Source of the DNA: a virus
Length of the DNA: 54,124 nucleotides
Strand: one strand, 5' to 3'
IMG/VR virus record: IMGVR_UViG_3300037421_000099
Location: 1-54,124 of that record
In this document: positions 7,113 to 15,804 of the stretch, one piece after another
Position numbering within the stretch: position 1 is the first letter of the stretch
How the letters are laid out: each line of letters begins with the position of its first letter
Translations under genes and position numbers: made by a program
The notes under the pieces: generated by a model
Seen by the model: only the letters and a program-made list of their open reading frames with translations
Told to the model about the DNA's origin: nothing
Database searches by the model: none

Positions 7113-8855
7113 ATGGCTCGTAAGCTCAACATCTCCCTCCCCCTCTTCGAGGCCGAGTCCACCTCCGCCTCGGAGATCGTCTTGCGTCCTTACCAGGACC
7201 GGGCCGTGCGCCTCCTACGCATGCACAACACGTCCGGCAAAAAGCGCGTTCTCTGCGTGGCTCCCACGCGCGCCGGGAAGACCATTATCATCGTCGCCGT
7301 CACCAAGGCGACCAAGCTCCCGGTCATCGTGGTCGCACACCGCATGGAACTCATCGATCAGGCGGTCGCCCAGCTCGCGCGCGCTGGGTTGACGAACGTC
7401 GGGGTCCTTCGCGGAGACGACGAACGGGAGAACCCGAACGCGTCGGTACAGGTCTGCAGCATCGCAACACTGGCCCGCCGAGAGAAGCCGTACAAGGAAC
7501 AGCGCTGCATCATCTTCATCGACGAGGCGCACCGTTCGTGCTCCGACAGCTACATCCAGCACATCTTCGAGGCGTACCCCGAGGCCTTCATCGTCGGCTT
7601 CACCGCTACCCCCTGCCGGCTCGACGGCAAGCCCCTCGGCGACCTGTACGAGGTTCTTGAGGTCGTTGCGACCTACCAGGAATTGTTCAAACGGCCGGAC
7701 TGGCTCATCGCTCCCGACGTGTACGCCTCACCGCTTCAGGCGGACCTTTCGAAGGTGCGGACGATCGCGGGCGACTACGACGAGGGAGCGCTCGCCGAGG
7801 TGATGCACCAGAAGGACCTCGAAGGCAACGTCGTCGAGCACTGGCTCAAGTACGCGCACCTGCACCCCATGTTCTCGCCCAAGGGTGATCGGCTGCCCGG
7901 CAAGTTCGCCCCCGGCGAACGTCGCGCGACGTTTCTCTTCGCGTCGGGTATCGACCACTCGCTTTCGCTCTGCCAACGCTTCGAAGCGCAAGGCGTGCGC
8001 ATCGCGCACCTGGACGGAACGACCCCCGAAGAGCAACGCCGAGCCGCGCTCCGTGACCTCGCCGCCGGCAAGATTGAGATCCTGAGCAACGTGAACATCC
8101 TGCTCGAAGGCGTGGACCTTCCCGAAGCCAAGTGCGTGGTGCACGCTCGTCCGACGCAATCGATCACGCTCTGGCGTCAGAGCGCATGTCGCATCATGAC
8201 GCCCCACAAGGGGATCGTACCGCTGCTGCTCGACCACGCTGGGAATATGGATCGGCTCTATGCGCCGTACGAAGATGTCAACTGGTCGCTGACAGGAAGG
8301 CCTGCGCGCCGATCCAGCGCGCCCGCAATGAAGGTGTGCTCCACGTGCTACGCGTACGTACTCGCGGGACGCGCCTCGTGTCCGTATTGCGGCGTAGCCT
8401 TCTCGTCTGACTCGTCAGAACGGCAGGTGCCAAACGAGACGCCCGACGAGCTTCAGAAGCGTTCGACAGAGCCGCTCGACCTGCGAAAGCAGTTCTTCGA
8501 CAAGCAGGTAGAGTTCGCGCGCGCGCGCGGGTTCAAGCCGGGGTTTGCTTCGGCGAAGTACAAGGAACGGTACAAGGACTGGCCGCCGAAGGATTGGGGG
8601 GAGCTCGCGAAGTGGGAGTACGCGAAAGATGTAAACTGGCAGCGGGCTCTTGATAGTCGCGAGAGGCGACGAGCTGCGAAGAAGGAAGCGTCGGAACGCG
8701 AAGAGCAAGCTGCAGTCGAAGCGGCACGTACTGAACTGGGAGACGAAGAAGAGGTAGCGCCAGAGGATCCGTTCGTCGCCGACGACGACGACTCGTTCGC
8801 GGGGTGGGTGGAGCAGCAGGGGATCGCGGTGCACAAGCATGGAGGGACGCAATGA
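7113..8855 (+). CDS. SF2 DEAH-type DNA helicase with zinc finger
   Basis: 580 aa. Motif I PTRAGKT (about 51-57), motif II DEAH (137-140), motif III FTATPCR and the RecA2 motif QSACRIMTPHKG mark a phage superfamily-2 helicase of the SSL2/type III restriction class. A four-Cys zinc finger (CSTC...CPYC) lies at about residues 408-426. The C-terminal 150 residues are charged. ATG 7113 was chosen over an earlier in-frame start because the earlier one lies in the upstream gene. The likely role is DNA unwinding during replication or recombination. Confidence 0.92.
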   Translation: MARKLNISLPLFEAESTSASEIVLRPYQDRAVRLLRMHNTSGKKRVLCVAPTRAGKTIIIVAVTKATKLPVIVVAHRMELIDQAVAQLARAGLTNVGVLRGDDERENPNASVQVCSIATLARREKPYKEQRCIIFIDEAHRSCSDSYIQHIFEAYPEAFIVGFTATPCRLDGKPLGDLYEVLEVVATYQELFKRPDWLIAPDVYASPLQADLSKVRTIAGDYDEGALAEVMHQKDLEGNVVEHWLKYAHLHPMFSPKGDRLPGKFAPGERRATFLFASGIDHSLSLCQRFEAQGVRIAHLDGTTPEEQRRAALRDLAAGKIEILSNVNILLEGVDLPEAKCVVHARPTQSITLWRQSACRIMTPHKGIVPLLLDHAGNMDRLYAPYEDVNWSLTGRPARRSSAPAMKVCSTCYAYVLAGRASCPYCGVAFSSDSSERQVPNETPDELQKRSTEPLDLRKQFFDKQVEFARARGFKPGFASAKYKERYKDWPPKDWGELAKWEYAKDVNWQRALDSRERRRAAKKEASEREEQAAVEAARTELGDEEEVAPEDPFVADDDDSFAGWVEQQGIAVHKHGGTQ

Positions 8856-9112
8856 CAAATCAAATAGCGAACGACACAATCACGTTGCCTCGTGTGCTAC
8901 TGCAATGCGTTCTGGATGTTGCAGTGAATTCGATGAGCTTCACCTCAGGCTTCCTTGACAATGAGGAGGTAGAGGCGCTGCGGTCAATCGCAGCAATCTT
9001 GAGTATCGACCCAATGGTAGTCACACCGGACAACCGGGAAGTGCCATTATGGACGACCGCACGAGTACACCTCCTACGGAGGTGTCCGACCTCCGATGTG
9101 CTGGATGTGTAA
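8852..9112 (+). CDS. Hypothetical protein, 86 aa
   Basis: Starts within the helicase stop (ATGA). The core is helical and hydrophobic with no clear membrane segment. DNA here is less GC-rich than in the helicase. Not recognised. Confidence 0.55.
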   Translation: MTNQIANDTITLPRVLLQCVLDVAVNSMSFTSGFLDNEEVEALRSIAAILSIDPMVVTPDNREVPLWTTARVHLLRRCPTSDVLDV

Positions 9113-9130
9113 GCAGACCAAGGTATCCAC

Positions 9131-9325
9131 GTGAGCCGCAGAACGACGTACGAGCTGCGTCACGTGCTCGACGATGACGGGAACACCTGCGACGGTCACG
9201 TGCTCGCAGAGGTTATCGAATTCTCGTCCGACGAGAAGAGCGGTCCCGCGCAGGTTGCAACCCCGGCGTATCGCGCAGGGTGGGAAGGCGTGTTTGGGAA
9301 GAAGCCGGTTGTGGGGCAAGCATGA
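9131..9325 (+). CDS. Hypothetical protein, 64 aa
   Basis: The GTG 9131 start is tentative. It is supported mainly by the ATGA overlap at its end with the next gene and by phage-like content (CDGHVLAEVIEF, YRAGWEGVFGKK). Small alpha/beta protein of unknown role. Confidence 0.5.
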   Translation: MSRRTTYELRHVLDDDGNTCDGHVLAEVIEFSSDEKSGPAQVATPAYRAGWEGVFGKKPVVGQA

Positions 9326-9708
9326 AGACCGCCAAAGAGCTGCTCGCGTCCGGGGAACCTCTCCCCGAAGGCGTCTCGCCCGAAGACTTGCCAGCAGCGA
9401 TGGAGCACGACAGCTCCGACCTCGGCCACGGCGACTACATCCCGAAGACCTTCCTGCGCATCACGCCGCTCGACAAGGCGGGTCGTCGCGCTCTCTGGGC
9501 CAGGTTCGAACCGCTCTTCACTCCCACGTCCGTACCGGAGCTGAAAGAAGCTTTCTACGAGTGCGACGGACGCTTCGTCGAGCTACGCGCGGGTCGCGAA
9601 GGCGACGACGAACAGCTCACGCTCACGGAGGGTGATGTCCTCACGCGAGAGACGATTCAGAAGCTCGTCAGCATCTTGCTGCGCGCGAAGGATGGGTTGG
9701 ACATATGA
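9322..9708 (+). CDS. Hypothetical protein, 128 aa
   Basis: Starts at ATG 9322 inside the previous stop. Contains a beta-strand and helix mixture (TFLRITPLDKAGRRALWARFEPLF) and an acidic C-terminal half. Not recognised. It overlaps the next gene by ATGA. Confidence 0.65.
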   Translation: MKTAKELLASGEPLPEGVSPEDLPAAMEHDSSDLGHGDYIPKTFLRITPLDKAGRRALWARFEPLFTPTSVPELKEAFYECDGRFVELRAGREGDDEQLTLTEGDVLTRETIQKLVSILLRAKDGLDI

Positions 9709-10163
9709 CGAAACAAATCGACCTATTCGGCGTGGACATCTTCTCGTCCGACACGCCGCCCAAAGGCGTCACGACCGTAGCGACTACGCTCACAAACGGA
9801 CCTCTGGTCGACGTCGGGTGCCCTATCCACGGCATCGGCTGCCCTCCCTCGTGCCCCGTTCTGCAGGCCACCAAGGCGGCCGAGTACGCCCTGAAGCGTC
9901 GCGCGACCCACCGCTGCCACGCACGCGCCTGCACCAAGCACGTCCCGCCCGAGATGCTCATGTGCAAACGGCACTGGTTTCGTGTACCCAAGCGCGTTCG
10001 TGACGCCGTGTGGGCGCACTACCGCCCCGGCCAGTGCGACGACATGAACCCTTCGCAGGCGTGGCACCGAGCGGCGGATGCGGCGATCGGGTTTGTCGCG
10101 AGAGCGGAAGGACACGGAATCTCGAAGAATGAAGCGGATGCGCTGGAGGCGTTCGGCTTGTGA
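9705..10163 (+). CDS. Phage zinc-binding protein (CxxxC...MCKRHW type), 152 aa
   Basis: The block from CHARACTKHV to MCKRHWFRVPKRVRDAVWAHY is a four-ligand Cys/His site followed by a helix, typical of a widespread small phage protein family of unknown role. An extra Cys-rich stretch (GCPIHGIGCPPSCPV) precedes it. Coupled at both ends by overlaps. Confidence 0.7.
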   Translation: MTKQIDLFGVDIFSSDTPPKGVTTVATTLTNGPLVDVGCPIHGIGCPPSCPVLQATKAAEYALKRRATHRCHARACTKHVPPEMLMCKRHWFRVPKRVRDAVWAHYRPGQCDDMNPSQAWHRAADAAIGFVARAEGHGISKNEADALEAFGL

Positions 10164-10462
10164 AAACGCCCTACGAAGCTCCTCAGAAGGATTGGACGCC
10201 CACTATGAATCTGCTGAACACGATCGATACTGCAGTAAGCGGAGACCTACCCCTACCCAACCGAGCCGTAACGATGCTCGGCGCACTTCACGTTCTGACG
10301 TGCGCTCTTCTCGCCAACGAAGACCCAAAGCAGTGCTGCCATCGAAGCGACGAACAGCACGATAGTGGGTGCATGGTAGATCAGGCGCTTCGTCTCGTAG
10401 GGCTCGACACTCACGAGAAGCGCGACGAGGCCAGAGAAGACCTGGAAAAACCGAAACCGTGA
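10160..10462 (+). CDS. Hypothetical protein, 100 aa
   Basis: The GTG 10160 start overlaps the upstream stop. The C-terminal half has CCHRSDEQHDSGC, a possible metal site, and a charged end. An internal ATG at 10205 is an alternative start. Not recognised. Confidence 0.55.
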   Translation: MKTPYEAPQKDWTPTMNLLNTIDTAVSGDLPLPNRAVTMLGALHVLTCALLANEDPKQCCHRSDEQHDSGCMVDQALRLVGLDTHEKRDEAREDLEKPKP

Positions 10463-11520
10463 ACCGCATCGGCCCCACCTGCCCGCAGTGCAAGACCCCG
10501 ATCCTCTCCTGCGAGGCGGGCTACTTCCGCTGCTGGCGCTGCCACTGGATCGGCCAGCTCGACGAAACGTTTCGGCCGCTGCCTGACGTTCCGAAACTCG
10601 AAGCGCTCTGCAAGTCGATCCGGTTCGTCCGTGTCGAGGATTACATCTTCGGTGACGGTCTGTTTCACCCGTGCAACCCCACCGTCGCATGGCACGAGGG
10701 ACTACTCTGGCTATCGGTGCGCTTCGTCAGCTACAGGCTCGGTGAGCCGAACGAGTGCGGCCCCTACCACTCGCACAACGCCGTTCGCGCAATCGATGCG
10801 TCACTAGAAGACGTCGACCTGCGTCCAGAAACGTCCAGCGTCCTTCGTGAGCCGCGTACCGTCGACTGGAACAGCCGCAAGTTCGACACGTTCTCTCGCG
10901 GATTCGAGGACATCCGTCTCTTCAGCTACAAGAACGAGATGCGCGCGATCGCGTGCGCGTGCGATTACAACCGTCACGGCAAGCCAGAGCAGGTCACCTT
11001 TCGTCTCCTCGACGCCGGTTACGTACGTGACGTACGTGTCCACCGGTCTCCCATCGCCGAGAAGAACTGGCTTCCCATCGTCGAACCTGACCGCCTGCTC
11101 TACCTCTACGCGCTGCGCCCTTTCACGATCGTGCTCGACGAGAACTGCCAAGAGATGTCGCGCAAGCCGTTTCTCGACGGCCAGGCTCCTGACCAACCGA
11201 TGCTCTCGGGCAGCTCCCAAGCCGTTCCCTTCCTCGGCGGCTATCTCCTCGTCGCGCACGAACGTATCCGCGGCTTCTACCAGCACCGCTTCGTCCACCT
11301 CTCAGACCGGCTTCAAGTCGTCGCCATGTCCAAGCCGTTCTCGTTCCGGCACACCGGAGTCGAGTTTTGCTGCGGGGCCGCCATGCTCGACAGCAGTGTG
11401 CTCTTTTCGTTCGGCGTCGAAGACCGGGAAGCCTGGCTCTGCGAGATCAATCATTCAGACATCGAAAGGATCCTCTATGCACCGAGACATGAACCGAGAT
11501 CAGGTGAAAGCCCTCGCTGA
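10459..11520 (+). CDS. GH130-like five-bladed beta-propeller with N-terminal zinc ribbon
   Basis: GTG 10459 overlaps the upstream stop (GTGA). Residues about 8-32 form a four-Cys ribbon (CPQC...CWRC). The remainder has GH130-family features: GFEDIRLF, EKNWLPI, a VAHER segment, YQHRFVHL and the late FSFRHTGVEFCCGAA. GH130 enzymes are mannoside phosphorylases/hydrolases. Phage copies usually sit next to methyltransferase and glycosyltransferase genes, as here, and probably work on a glycan. Catalytic activity cannot be judged from sequence alone. Confidence 0.75.
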   Translation: MNRIGPTCPQCKTPILSCEAGYFRCWRCHWIGQLDETFRPLPDVPKLEALCKSIRFVRVEDYIFGDGLFHPCNPTVAWHEGLLWLSVRFVSYRLGEPNECGPYHSHNAVRAIDASLEDVDLRPETSSVLREPRTVDWNSRKFDTFSRGFEDIRLFSYKNEMRAIACACDYNRHGKPEQVTFRLLDAGYVRDVRVHRSPIAEKNWLPIVEPDRLLYLYALRPFTIVLDENCQEMSRKPFLDGQAPDQPMLSGSSQAVPFLGGYLLVAHERIRGFYQHRFVHLSDRLQVVAMSKPFSFRHTGVEFCCGAAMLDSSVLFSFGVEDREAWLCEINHSDIERILYAPRHEPRSGESPR

Positions 11521-12127
11521 GCAGCTCTGCAACCCCTTGCCGGGGTGGTGCAAAAAAGAGAAGCGCGATGCGCTCGTCGACAGCGTCTTCATGCTGCACG
11601 AGGAGCTCAAACGGCCCCTAACGATCGTCGAGATCGGAGTCTTCGGCGGAAGCTCCTTCGGGGCCCTCGTCACCGCGGCCGGCTACATCAGCTCTGTCGT
11701 CTACGGCATCGACCCGTGGAGCGTCGAGAGATCCACCGAGCACATGATCGACAAAGCGAACCTCGATTGGTGGTCGAAGATCGACCACGGAAGGATGTAC
11801 CTCGACGTCGTGGATCTCTTCGCCTCCAAGTCGAGCTCTCGCGTGCTGCGCATGACGAGCGCGGAAGCGGCGAAGTACATTCACGTGGTCGATCTCATCC
11901 ACATCGACGGCAACCACTCCGAAGAGAAGTCGGTCTTCGATGTGCAGACCTGGATCCCCAAGGTCACGATCGGCGGCTTCGTTTGGATGGACGACATCGA
12001 CTGGCACGAGGCCGGCGTCTGCACAACCCTTGCCGCGTGCAAGCTCCTGGAAGCTCACTGCGAGCTTCTTCAGACAATCAAGATTCCAGGGATCAACGCC
12101 TGCGGTCTCTTTCGAAAGGTTCGGTAA
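11477..12127 (+). CDS. Class I SAM methyltransferase (Methyltransf_24-like)
   Basis: Motif I is VEIGVFGGSSFGALV with acidic GIDPWS after the second strand. The late motif HIDGNHSEEKSVFDVQTW followed by GGFVWMDDIDW is typical of the Methyltransf_24/CmcI-like group that methylates sugars or small molecules. It overlaps the end of the propeller gene by 44 nt. ATG 11477 has AAAGGA upstream, with ATG 11489 as alternative. A close functional analogue sits at 35418-36014. Confidence 0.85.
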   Translation: MHRDMNRDQVKALAEQLCNPLPGWCKKEKRDALVDSVFMLHEELKRPLTIVEIGVFGGSSFGALVTAAGYISSVVYGIDPWSVERSTEHMIDKANLDWWSKIDHGRMYLDVVDLFASKSSSRVLRMTSAEAAKYIHVVDLIHIDGNHSEEKSVFDVQTWIPKVTIGGFVWMDDIDWHEAGVCTTLAACKLLEAHCELLQTIKIPGINACGLFRKVR

Positions 12128-12129
12128 AC

Positions 12130-13695
12130 GTGCCCCAGTCAGCCAACGAGCACAACGAGCAAATCCGAGCGATCGTCGATCGATTCCAGCCGCGGAAGAT
12201 CCTTGATGTCGGGATGGGACGCGGCGACTACGGCGTGTACCTGCGGAGAGACTGGGGGTGGACGCAAGGATTCCTCGTTGGACTCGAGATCTGGGAGCCG
12301 TACATCCGAGGCGAAAACGCCGTCGCGAAAGAGCAGCTGCAACACTACAACGCCGTCCACGTGCTCGACGTGCGCGACGCGAGCGATCTCGTTCTCGAAG
12401 AAAAGCCCGACCTCGTCTTCGCCTTCGACGTCCTGGAGCACATGCCCCAAGAAGACGCCGTGCGTGTTCTTCGCATGCTGCAGCGCGCGAGCAAGTACGG
12501 CGTGCTCGTGAGCCTGCCGATCATCCCGTACCCGCAGGGGCCCTACCTGGGAAACCCGTACGAGGCGCATCAGAAGGACTGGACGCCCGAAGAAATGCTC
12601 GCGCTCGGAAGCGAATTCTTGCACCGAGGGGTCGCCACGGGCCTCTTTCACTTTCCAGGCGGCGTTCTCGACCGACGCATCTCGGTCCTGATGAACACCG
12701 TTCGCGAGAACGAAGCATTCTCGATCCACCCGCACGACATCCTCGCGGGCCCCGTCGAGCAAGTCCTCAAGCAAACCGTCTCGCCCCACGAGGTCGAGAT
12801 CATCATCGTCGATGGTCTGCATTTCGAGCGGTGGCCCTACTTCGAGGCCTACCACTCGAGCGCTTCGACCAACGGGCTTCGCATCCTGCACGTCCCACCC
12901 AAGCAGTCGCAGATGGTCAAGGACAAGCGCTGCGCGATCAGTGCCTACAAGAATACCGCCCTCGCGCACATGCGTTCTCCCCTCGCCATCACAATCGACG
13001 ACGGAGCGGTCCTGCCTGCAACATACTTGGCCAACGTCCTCGAAGCGTGGGAAGAGCGCAAAGAGATGCTCTCCTCAATGTGCCAGATCCTCAACGGTAC
13101 CGAGATCATCGACTCGCGTCAGGTCTTTCTCGAGTCGGACGGCAAGGTCGTCGGCCCCATCGTCGGTGATGCACGGATCCCCTCGATGTACGGATACGCA
13201 GCGCTCCCTCTCGAAGGGGTGCTCGCCGTCAACGGCTACGACGAGATGTACGACGGCTCGCGCGGCATCGAGGACATGGACATGGGGATCCGCCTGCAAA
13301 AAGCCGGATACCGCATCGCGCTCGACCGCACGCACACCATGCAGCTGTTGCCTCACGGCGCGTGGTCACGGAAGGTCTTCGGCCAGAACATCTGCGGAAA
13401 CGGCGGCGACAACACGTGCGTCAAGTGCTGCCAGACCACGATCAACCTTCGCCTATCCGAGATTCTAAGCGGTGACGTACAAGCCAACCGCCGCGCGTGG
13501 GACGACGAGAAGTGGAGCAAAGTTAGGCCGCGCTGCTACCTCCTGTCGGGCAACCGCTGCTCTCTCAGCTGGCAGACGTGCCCCTACTACGGCTCGTTCT
13601 CTGACCGCGAACACCCGGGCCTGCAGTCCCTCATCGACCACCCGCCGATCTTCGATATGACCGAGGAACGGCGCAACAACGGAATCCGACCATGA
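12130..13695 (+). CDS. Fusion of SAM methyltransferase and GT2-type glycosyltransferase
   Basis: 521 aa from GTG 12130. The N-terminal half has KILDVGMGRGDYG (motif I), FAFDVLEHMPQED and PYEAHQKDWTPEEML, a sugar-methyltransferase pattern. The C-terminal half is a GT-A domain with VEIIIVDGLH, AITIDDGAVLP in the DXD place, and GIEDMDMGIRLQKAGY. A Cys-rich stretch (CGNGGDNTCVKCC) follows. With the propeller and the previous methyltransferase it makes a glycan-building set that may decorate virion or host surface. Confidence 0.85.
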   Translation: MPQSANEHNEQIRAIVDRFQPRKILDVGMGRGDYGVYLRRDWGWTQGFLVGLEIWEPYIRGENAVAKEQLQHYNAVHVLDVRDASDLVLEEKPDLVFAFDVLEHMPQEDAVRVLRMLQRASKYGVLVSLPIIPYPQGPYLGNPYEAHQKDWTPEEMLALGSEFLHRGVATGLFHFPGGVLDRRISVLMNTVRENEAFSIHPHDILAGPVEQVLKQTVSPHEVEIIIVDGLHFERWPYFEAYHSSASTNGLRILHVPPKQSQMVKDKRCAISAYKNTALAHMRSPLAITIDDGAVLPATYLANVLEAWEERKEMLSSMCQILNGTEIIDSRQVFLESDGKVVGPIVGDARIPSMYGYAALPLEGVLAVNGYDEMYDGSRGIEDMDMGIRLQKAGYRIALDRTHTMQLLPHGAWSRKVFGQNICGNGGDNTCVKCCQTTINLRLSEILSGDVQANRRAWDDEKWSKVRPRCYLLSGNRCSLSWQTCPYYGSFSDREHPGLQSLIDHPPIFDMTEERRNNGIRP

Positions 13696-13973
13696 GAACG
13701 TTCATCACGGCTCTCGTCGTCGTCGCGGCGTGTAGCGCCTCCAAACCCGGAGGAATCCTCTACGTCGACCCTGCCGTCTACCCCTGCGGCATCAACGACA
13801 ACTACTGCAACGGGCCCGGACATCCCTTCCCGTGCTGCATCGAGAACAGCACGTGCGGAGGAGCCAAGTACGACCACTCGTGCCCGGAGAACGAGTGCTG
13901 CTTTGTCGGCGCGTCCTTCGAGATGAAAGAGGACGCTGGCCCCAGACACGGAACGCCCATGAGGCTGCAGTGA
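13692..13973 (+). CDS. Cys-rich secreted lipoprotein
   Basis: A short signal peptide (MRTFITALVVVAAC) carries a lipobox VAAC, so Cys14 is the likely lipidated residue. The mature part has about ten Cys residues in 80 aa (CGINDNYCNGPGHPFPCC, CPENECC), suggesting a disulfide-rich fold outside the cytoplasm. This style is common in myxobacterial genomes. It may be exposed on the host surface or be a cargo gene. ATGA overlap with the glycosyltransferase gene. Confidence 0.7.
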   Translation: MRTFITALVVVAACSASKPGGILYVDPAVYPCGINDNYCNGPGHPFPCCIENSTCGGAKYDHSCPENECCFVGASFEMKEDAGPRHGTPMRLQ

Positions 13974-14200
13974 CGACCCTCGACGTCGAGCGCGAGCGAC
14001 GGCGACCCTTCTGCCGGAGTGGGCAGCGGCGGAAAGTCGTCGCCTACGGAAACGCTCCGCGCGTCGGCCGGCAGTGCTGGCCCGAGCGCCAAGAAGATCT
14101 CCGTGGTCTCGCCAGCACACCCGCGCAACGCTTTCTCTTCTGCATATCGCTCGCGGGACGTCCGATGCCAGGGGATGTTCGATGCCCCAACACGCCTTAG
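13970..14200 (+). CDS. Small basic protein, 76 aa (tentative)
   Basis: GTG 13970 overlaps the upstream stop (GTGA) and the frame runs 19 nt into the VRR-NUC gene. Arg-rich with three Cys. Support is mostly positional, and other frames here are also open. Confidence 0.4.
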   Translation: MTTLDVERERRRPFCRSGQRRKVVAYGNAPRVGRQCWPERQEDLRGLASTPAQRFLFCISLAGRPMPGDVRCPNTP

Positions 14201-14559
14201 AATCGGACCTGCTCGCCGCCCTGCTCCTCGAAGCCCCTCGCGCCTTCCCCGAGCTCCGTCTCTTCCGCCGCAACGTCTCCAAGGTCAAAATTCTCGATCC
14301 GCGCACCGGACGCTCCCGCTCGATGCGCTTCGCCCTCCCGGGCCAGTGCGACCTCTGGGGCGTTCTCGTCGGCGGCATACACATCGAGATCGAACTCAAG
14401 TCCGCCACCGGCTCTCTCGAGCCCGATCAGCGCGTCTGGCGCGACTTCTGCGCCGAGTGGTGCATCCCGTACGCCCTTCTGAAGGCCCGCGCCGACGAGT
14501 CGATTCCCCAGACGATCGCCCGCTGGCTCGTCGAGCTTCGTGCCACCATTCCAGTGTGA
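14182..14559 (+). CDS. VRR-NUC domain nuclease
   Basis: The whole 125-aa protein is a stand-alone VRR-NUC fold: GQCDLWGVLVGGIHIEIELKSATGSLEPDQRVW gives the catalytic D, ExK-like EIELKS and the Q...W helix. Such nucleases are common in phages and act on branched or end DNA in repair and recombination. ATG 14182 is the start at which similarity begins. The gene ends just before a candidate promoter. Confidence 0.88.
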   Translation: MPQHALESDLLAALLLEAPRAFPELRLFRRNVSKVKILDPRTGRSRSMRFALPGQCDLWGVLVGGIHIEIELKSATGSLEPDQRVWRDFCAEWCIPYALLKARADESIPQTIARWLVELRATIPV

Positions 14560-14560
14560 G

Positions 14561-14590
14561 TTGTCAAGCCCCCCGTTCTGCTCGTACACT
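14561..14590 (+). promoter_or_regulatory. Candidate promoter giving a leaderless mRNA
   Basis: TTGTCA (14561-14566), 18-nt spacer, TACACT (14585-14590). ATG 14597 is 7 nt after the -10 box and has no Shine-Dalgarno, so the start codon probably coincides with the transcription start. Confidence 0.5.
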
Positions 14591-14596
14591 TCACCC

Positions 14597-15091
14597 ATGA
14601 ACACTCAGGGCGCAGTCATCGGCGGCGGAGCTGGAGCGGTCGCAGGAGGGCTCGCCGGCTACTTCACGGCTCACGCCCTGCGCGGGGGTCGAAAGAGCAT
14701 GCACCAGGCAGCCTACGCCGCGGGCGGGGCCATCCTGGTCGGAGCGCTGGGAGCGTTCCTCGGCGGACAGGTGCAGGCAGCTCCCCAGCTGCCCTCCAAC
14801 CCAGCGAACCCGAACGCCCCCGGCTCGAACGCGTACTGGAACACCCTCACGCCGCTGCAGCAGCAGACCTACAAGAGCAAGCTCTACGACTGGGCCACGC
14901 AAGCCACGACCTCGGGCACCTACCCGAGCTCCGTGCAGAGCCTCTCCGAGCTCGGCGTCAAGTCCGTCGCCGACCTCGACGACCCGGGCAACCTCGCCCT
15001 CGTCACCGACGCCTTCCAGACCGCGAGCGGCGGGGTCGGGGCGTACGCAGGAGTCATCGACGCGGCGGTGTACAAGGCTGTCACCGGCTGA
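14597..15091 (+). CDS. Glycine-zipper membrane protein, 164 aa
   Basis: Two hydrophobic segments with GxxxG-type repeats (about residues 5-25 and 38-58) are separated by a basic loop. The C-terminal 100 residues are soluble, with a helical YWNTLTPLQQQTYKSKLYDW segment. It resembles other small membrane proteins of the virion modules at both ends of the window. Transcribed alone from its own promoter. Confidence 0.7.
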   Translation: MNTQGAVIGGGAGAVAGGLAGYFTAHALRGGRKSMHQAAYAAGGAILVGALGAFLGGQVQAAPQLPSNPANPNAPGSNAYWNTLTPLQQQTYKSKLYDWATQATTSGTYPSSVQSLSELGVKSVADLDDPGNLALVTDAFQTASGGVGAYAGVIDAAVYKAVTG

Positions 15092-15275
15092 GATTCTCGA
15101 GCGCCCTCGCATACTCCTCGCAAGCGACATCGAAACGCTGCACCGCCTCGTCCCACGCCTGCTGAGCGTGGGGCGTAGCGGGTGTACCGAGAAACGGACG
15201 AAGCGCCTCCAAGTCTGCCGAATACTCCCTCATCTGCTGGCGCGCATTCTCTAGATCACCCTCTCTCGTCGTCAC
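15081..15275 (-). CDS. Coiled-coil-like small protein, 64 aa
   Basis: GTG 15275 was preferred over GTG 15296 because GGGAGG lies 7 nt upstream and the codon overlaps the previous stop (GTGA). All-helical and charged (GDLENARQQMREYSADLEAL). It converges with the plus gene ending at 15091 with an 11-nt overlap. Function unknown. Confidence 0.6.
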   Translation of the reverse strand: MTTREGDLENARQQMREYSADLEALRPFLGTPATPHAQQAWDEAVQRFDVACEEYARALENLSR

Positions 15276-15418
15276 AACGGACCTCCCGTCGGCCACGTAC
15301 CTTGCTGCTGACGCCCGGCGATGTAATTCGAGAGACGCTCATCGATGGCGTCGCGCTTACGCCACTGACGCGTCAGCGTGTACCAGGCCATTACCAGCAT
15401 CAGACGCCAAAACTTCAT
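15272..15418 (-). CDS. Small membrane-associated protein, 48 aa
   Basis: ATG 15418 to TGA 15272. The N-terminus (MKFWRLMLVMAWYTL) is a short hydrophobic or amphipathic helix and the rest is basic and polar. Positions fit the operon, with overlaps on both sides. Confidence 0.55.
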   Translation of the reverse strand: MKFWRLMLVMAWYTLTRQWRKRDAIDERLSNYIAGRQQQGTWPTGGPL

Positions 15419-15804
15419 GCTGGGAGCTGCTCTCCGTACCCCTCGTGACGAAGCCCCTCGATCGCGCGACGAATCGCCGCCAGCACCTCACGCTTCGTAC
15501 GCCCCGGCGTATCCTCAAACTCACGACCCGTCCGAAACAGACGATCGGGGTATCCGTACGCGCGTAGCAGCGCATTCTGAGCGAGAAAACCGACGCGCCA
15601 CGGCGAATCGAATGCGACACGAAGCATAGCGCCCCAAGGCGTAAAGCTTCGCGCTCGCGCAGAGCGCTCATAGACAGACCGACCTCGGCGATCGCGTGCA
15701 AGCGCCCCTTGCGTCCAACCGCGCCGAACGAGCTTCATCGACCTGCGCAACACGTTACGAGCGCGCAAGCGGTTTCCGGGTGTATCCACTACGACCGTTT
15801 TCAT
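15415..15804 (-). CDS. DUF6197-like protein, 129 aa
   Basis: The pattern VRRGWTQGALARDRRG, FTPWGAMLRVAF and EFEDTPGRTKREVLAAIRRAI matches the layout of the DUF6197 family found in phages and actinobacteria. ATG 15804 is the start of that similarity; the longer open frame upstream is a shadow of the next gene. Function of the family is unknown. Confidence 0.7.
   Translation of the reverse strand: MKTVVVDTPGNRLRARNVLRRSMKLVRRGWTQGALARDRRGRSVYERSARARSFTPWGAMLRVAFDSPWRVGFLAQNALLRAYGYPDRLFRTGREFEDTPGRTKREVLAAIRRAIEGLRHEGYGEQLPA

Noticed and set aside
11545-12129. Upstream part of the long ORF before the methyltransferase-glycosyltransferase fusion
   Set aside because: It is an Arg-rich shadow of the methyltransferase gene. 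The fusion protein starts at GTG 12130.
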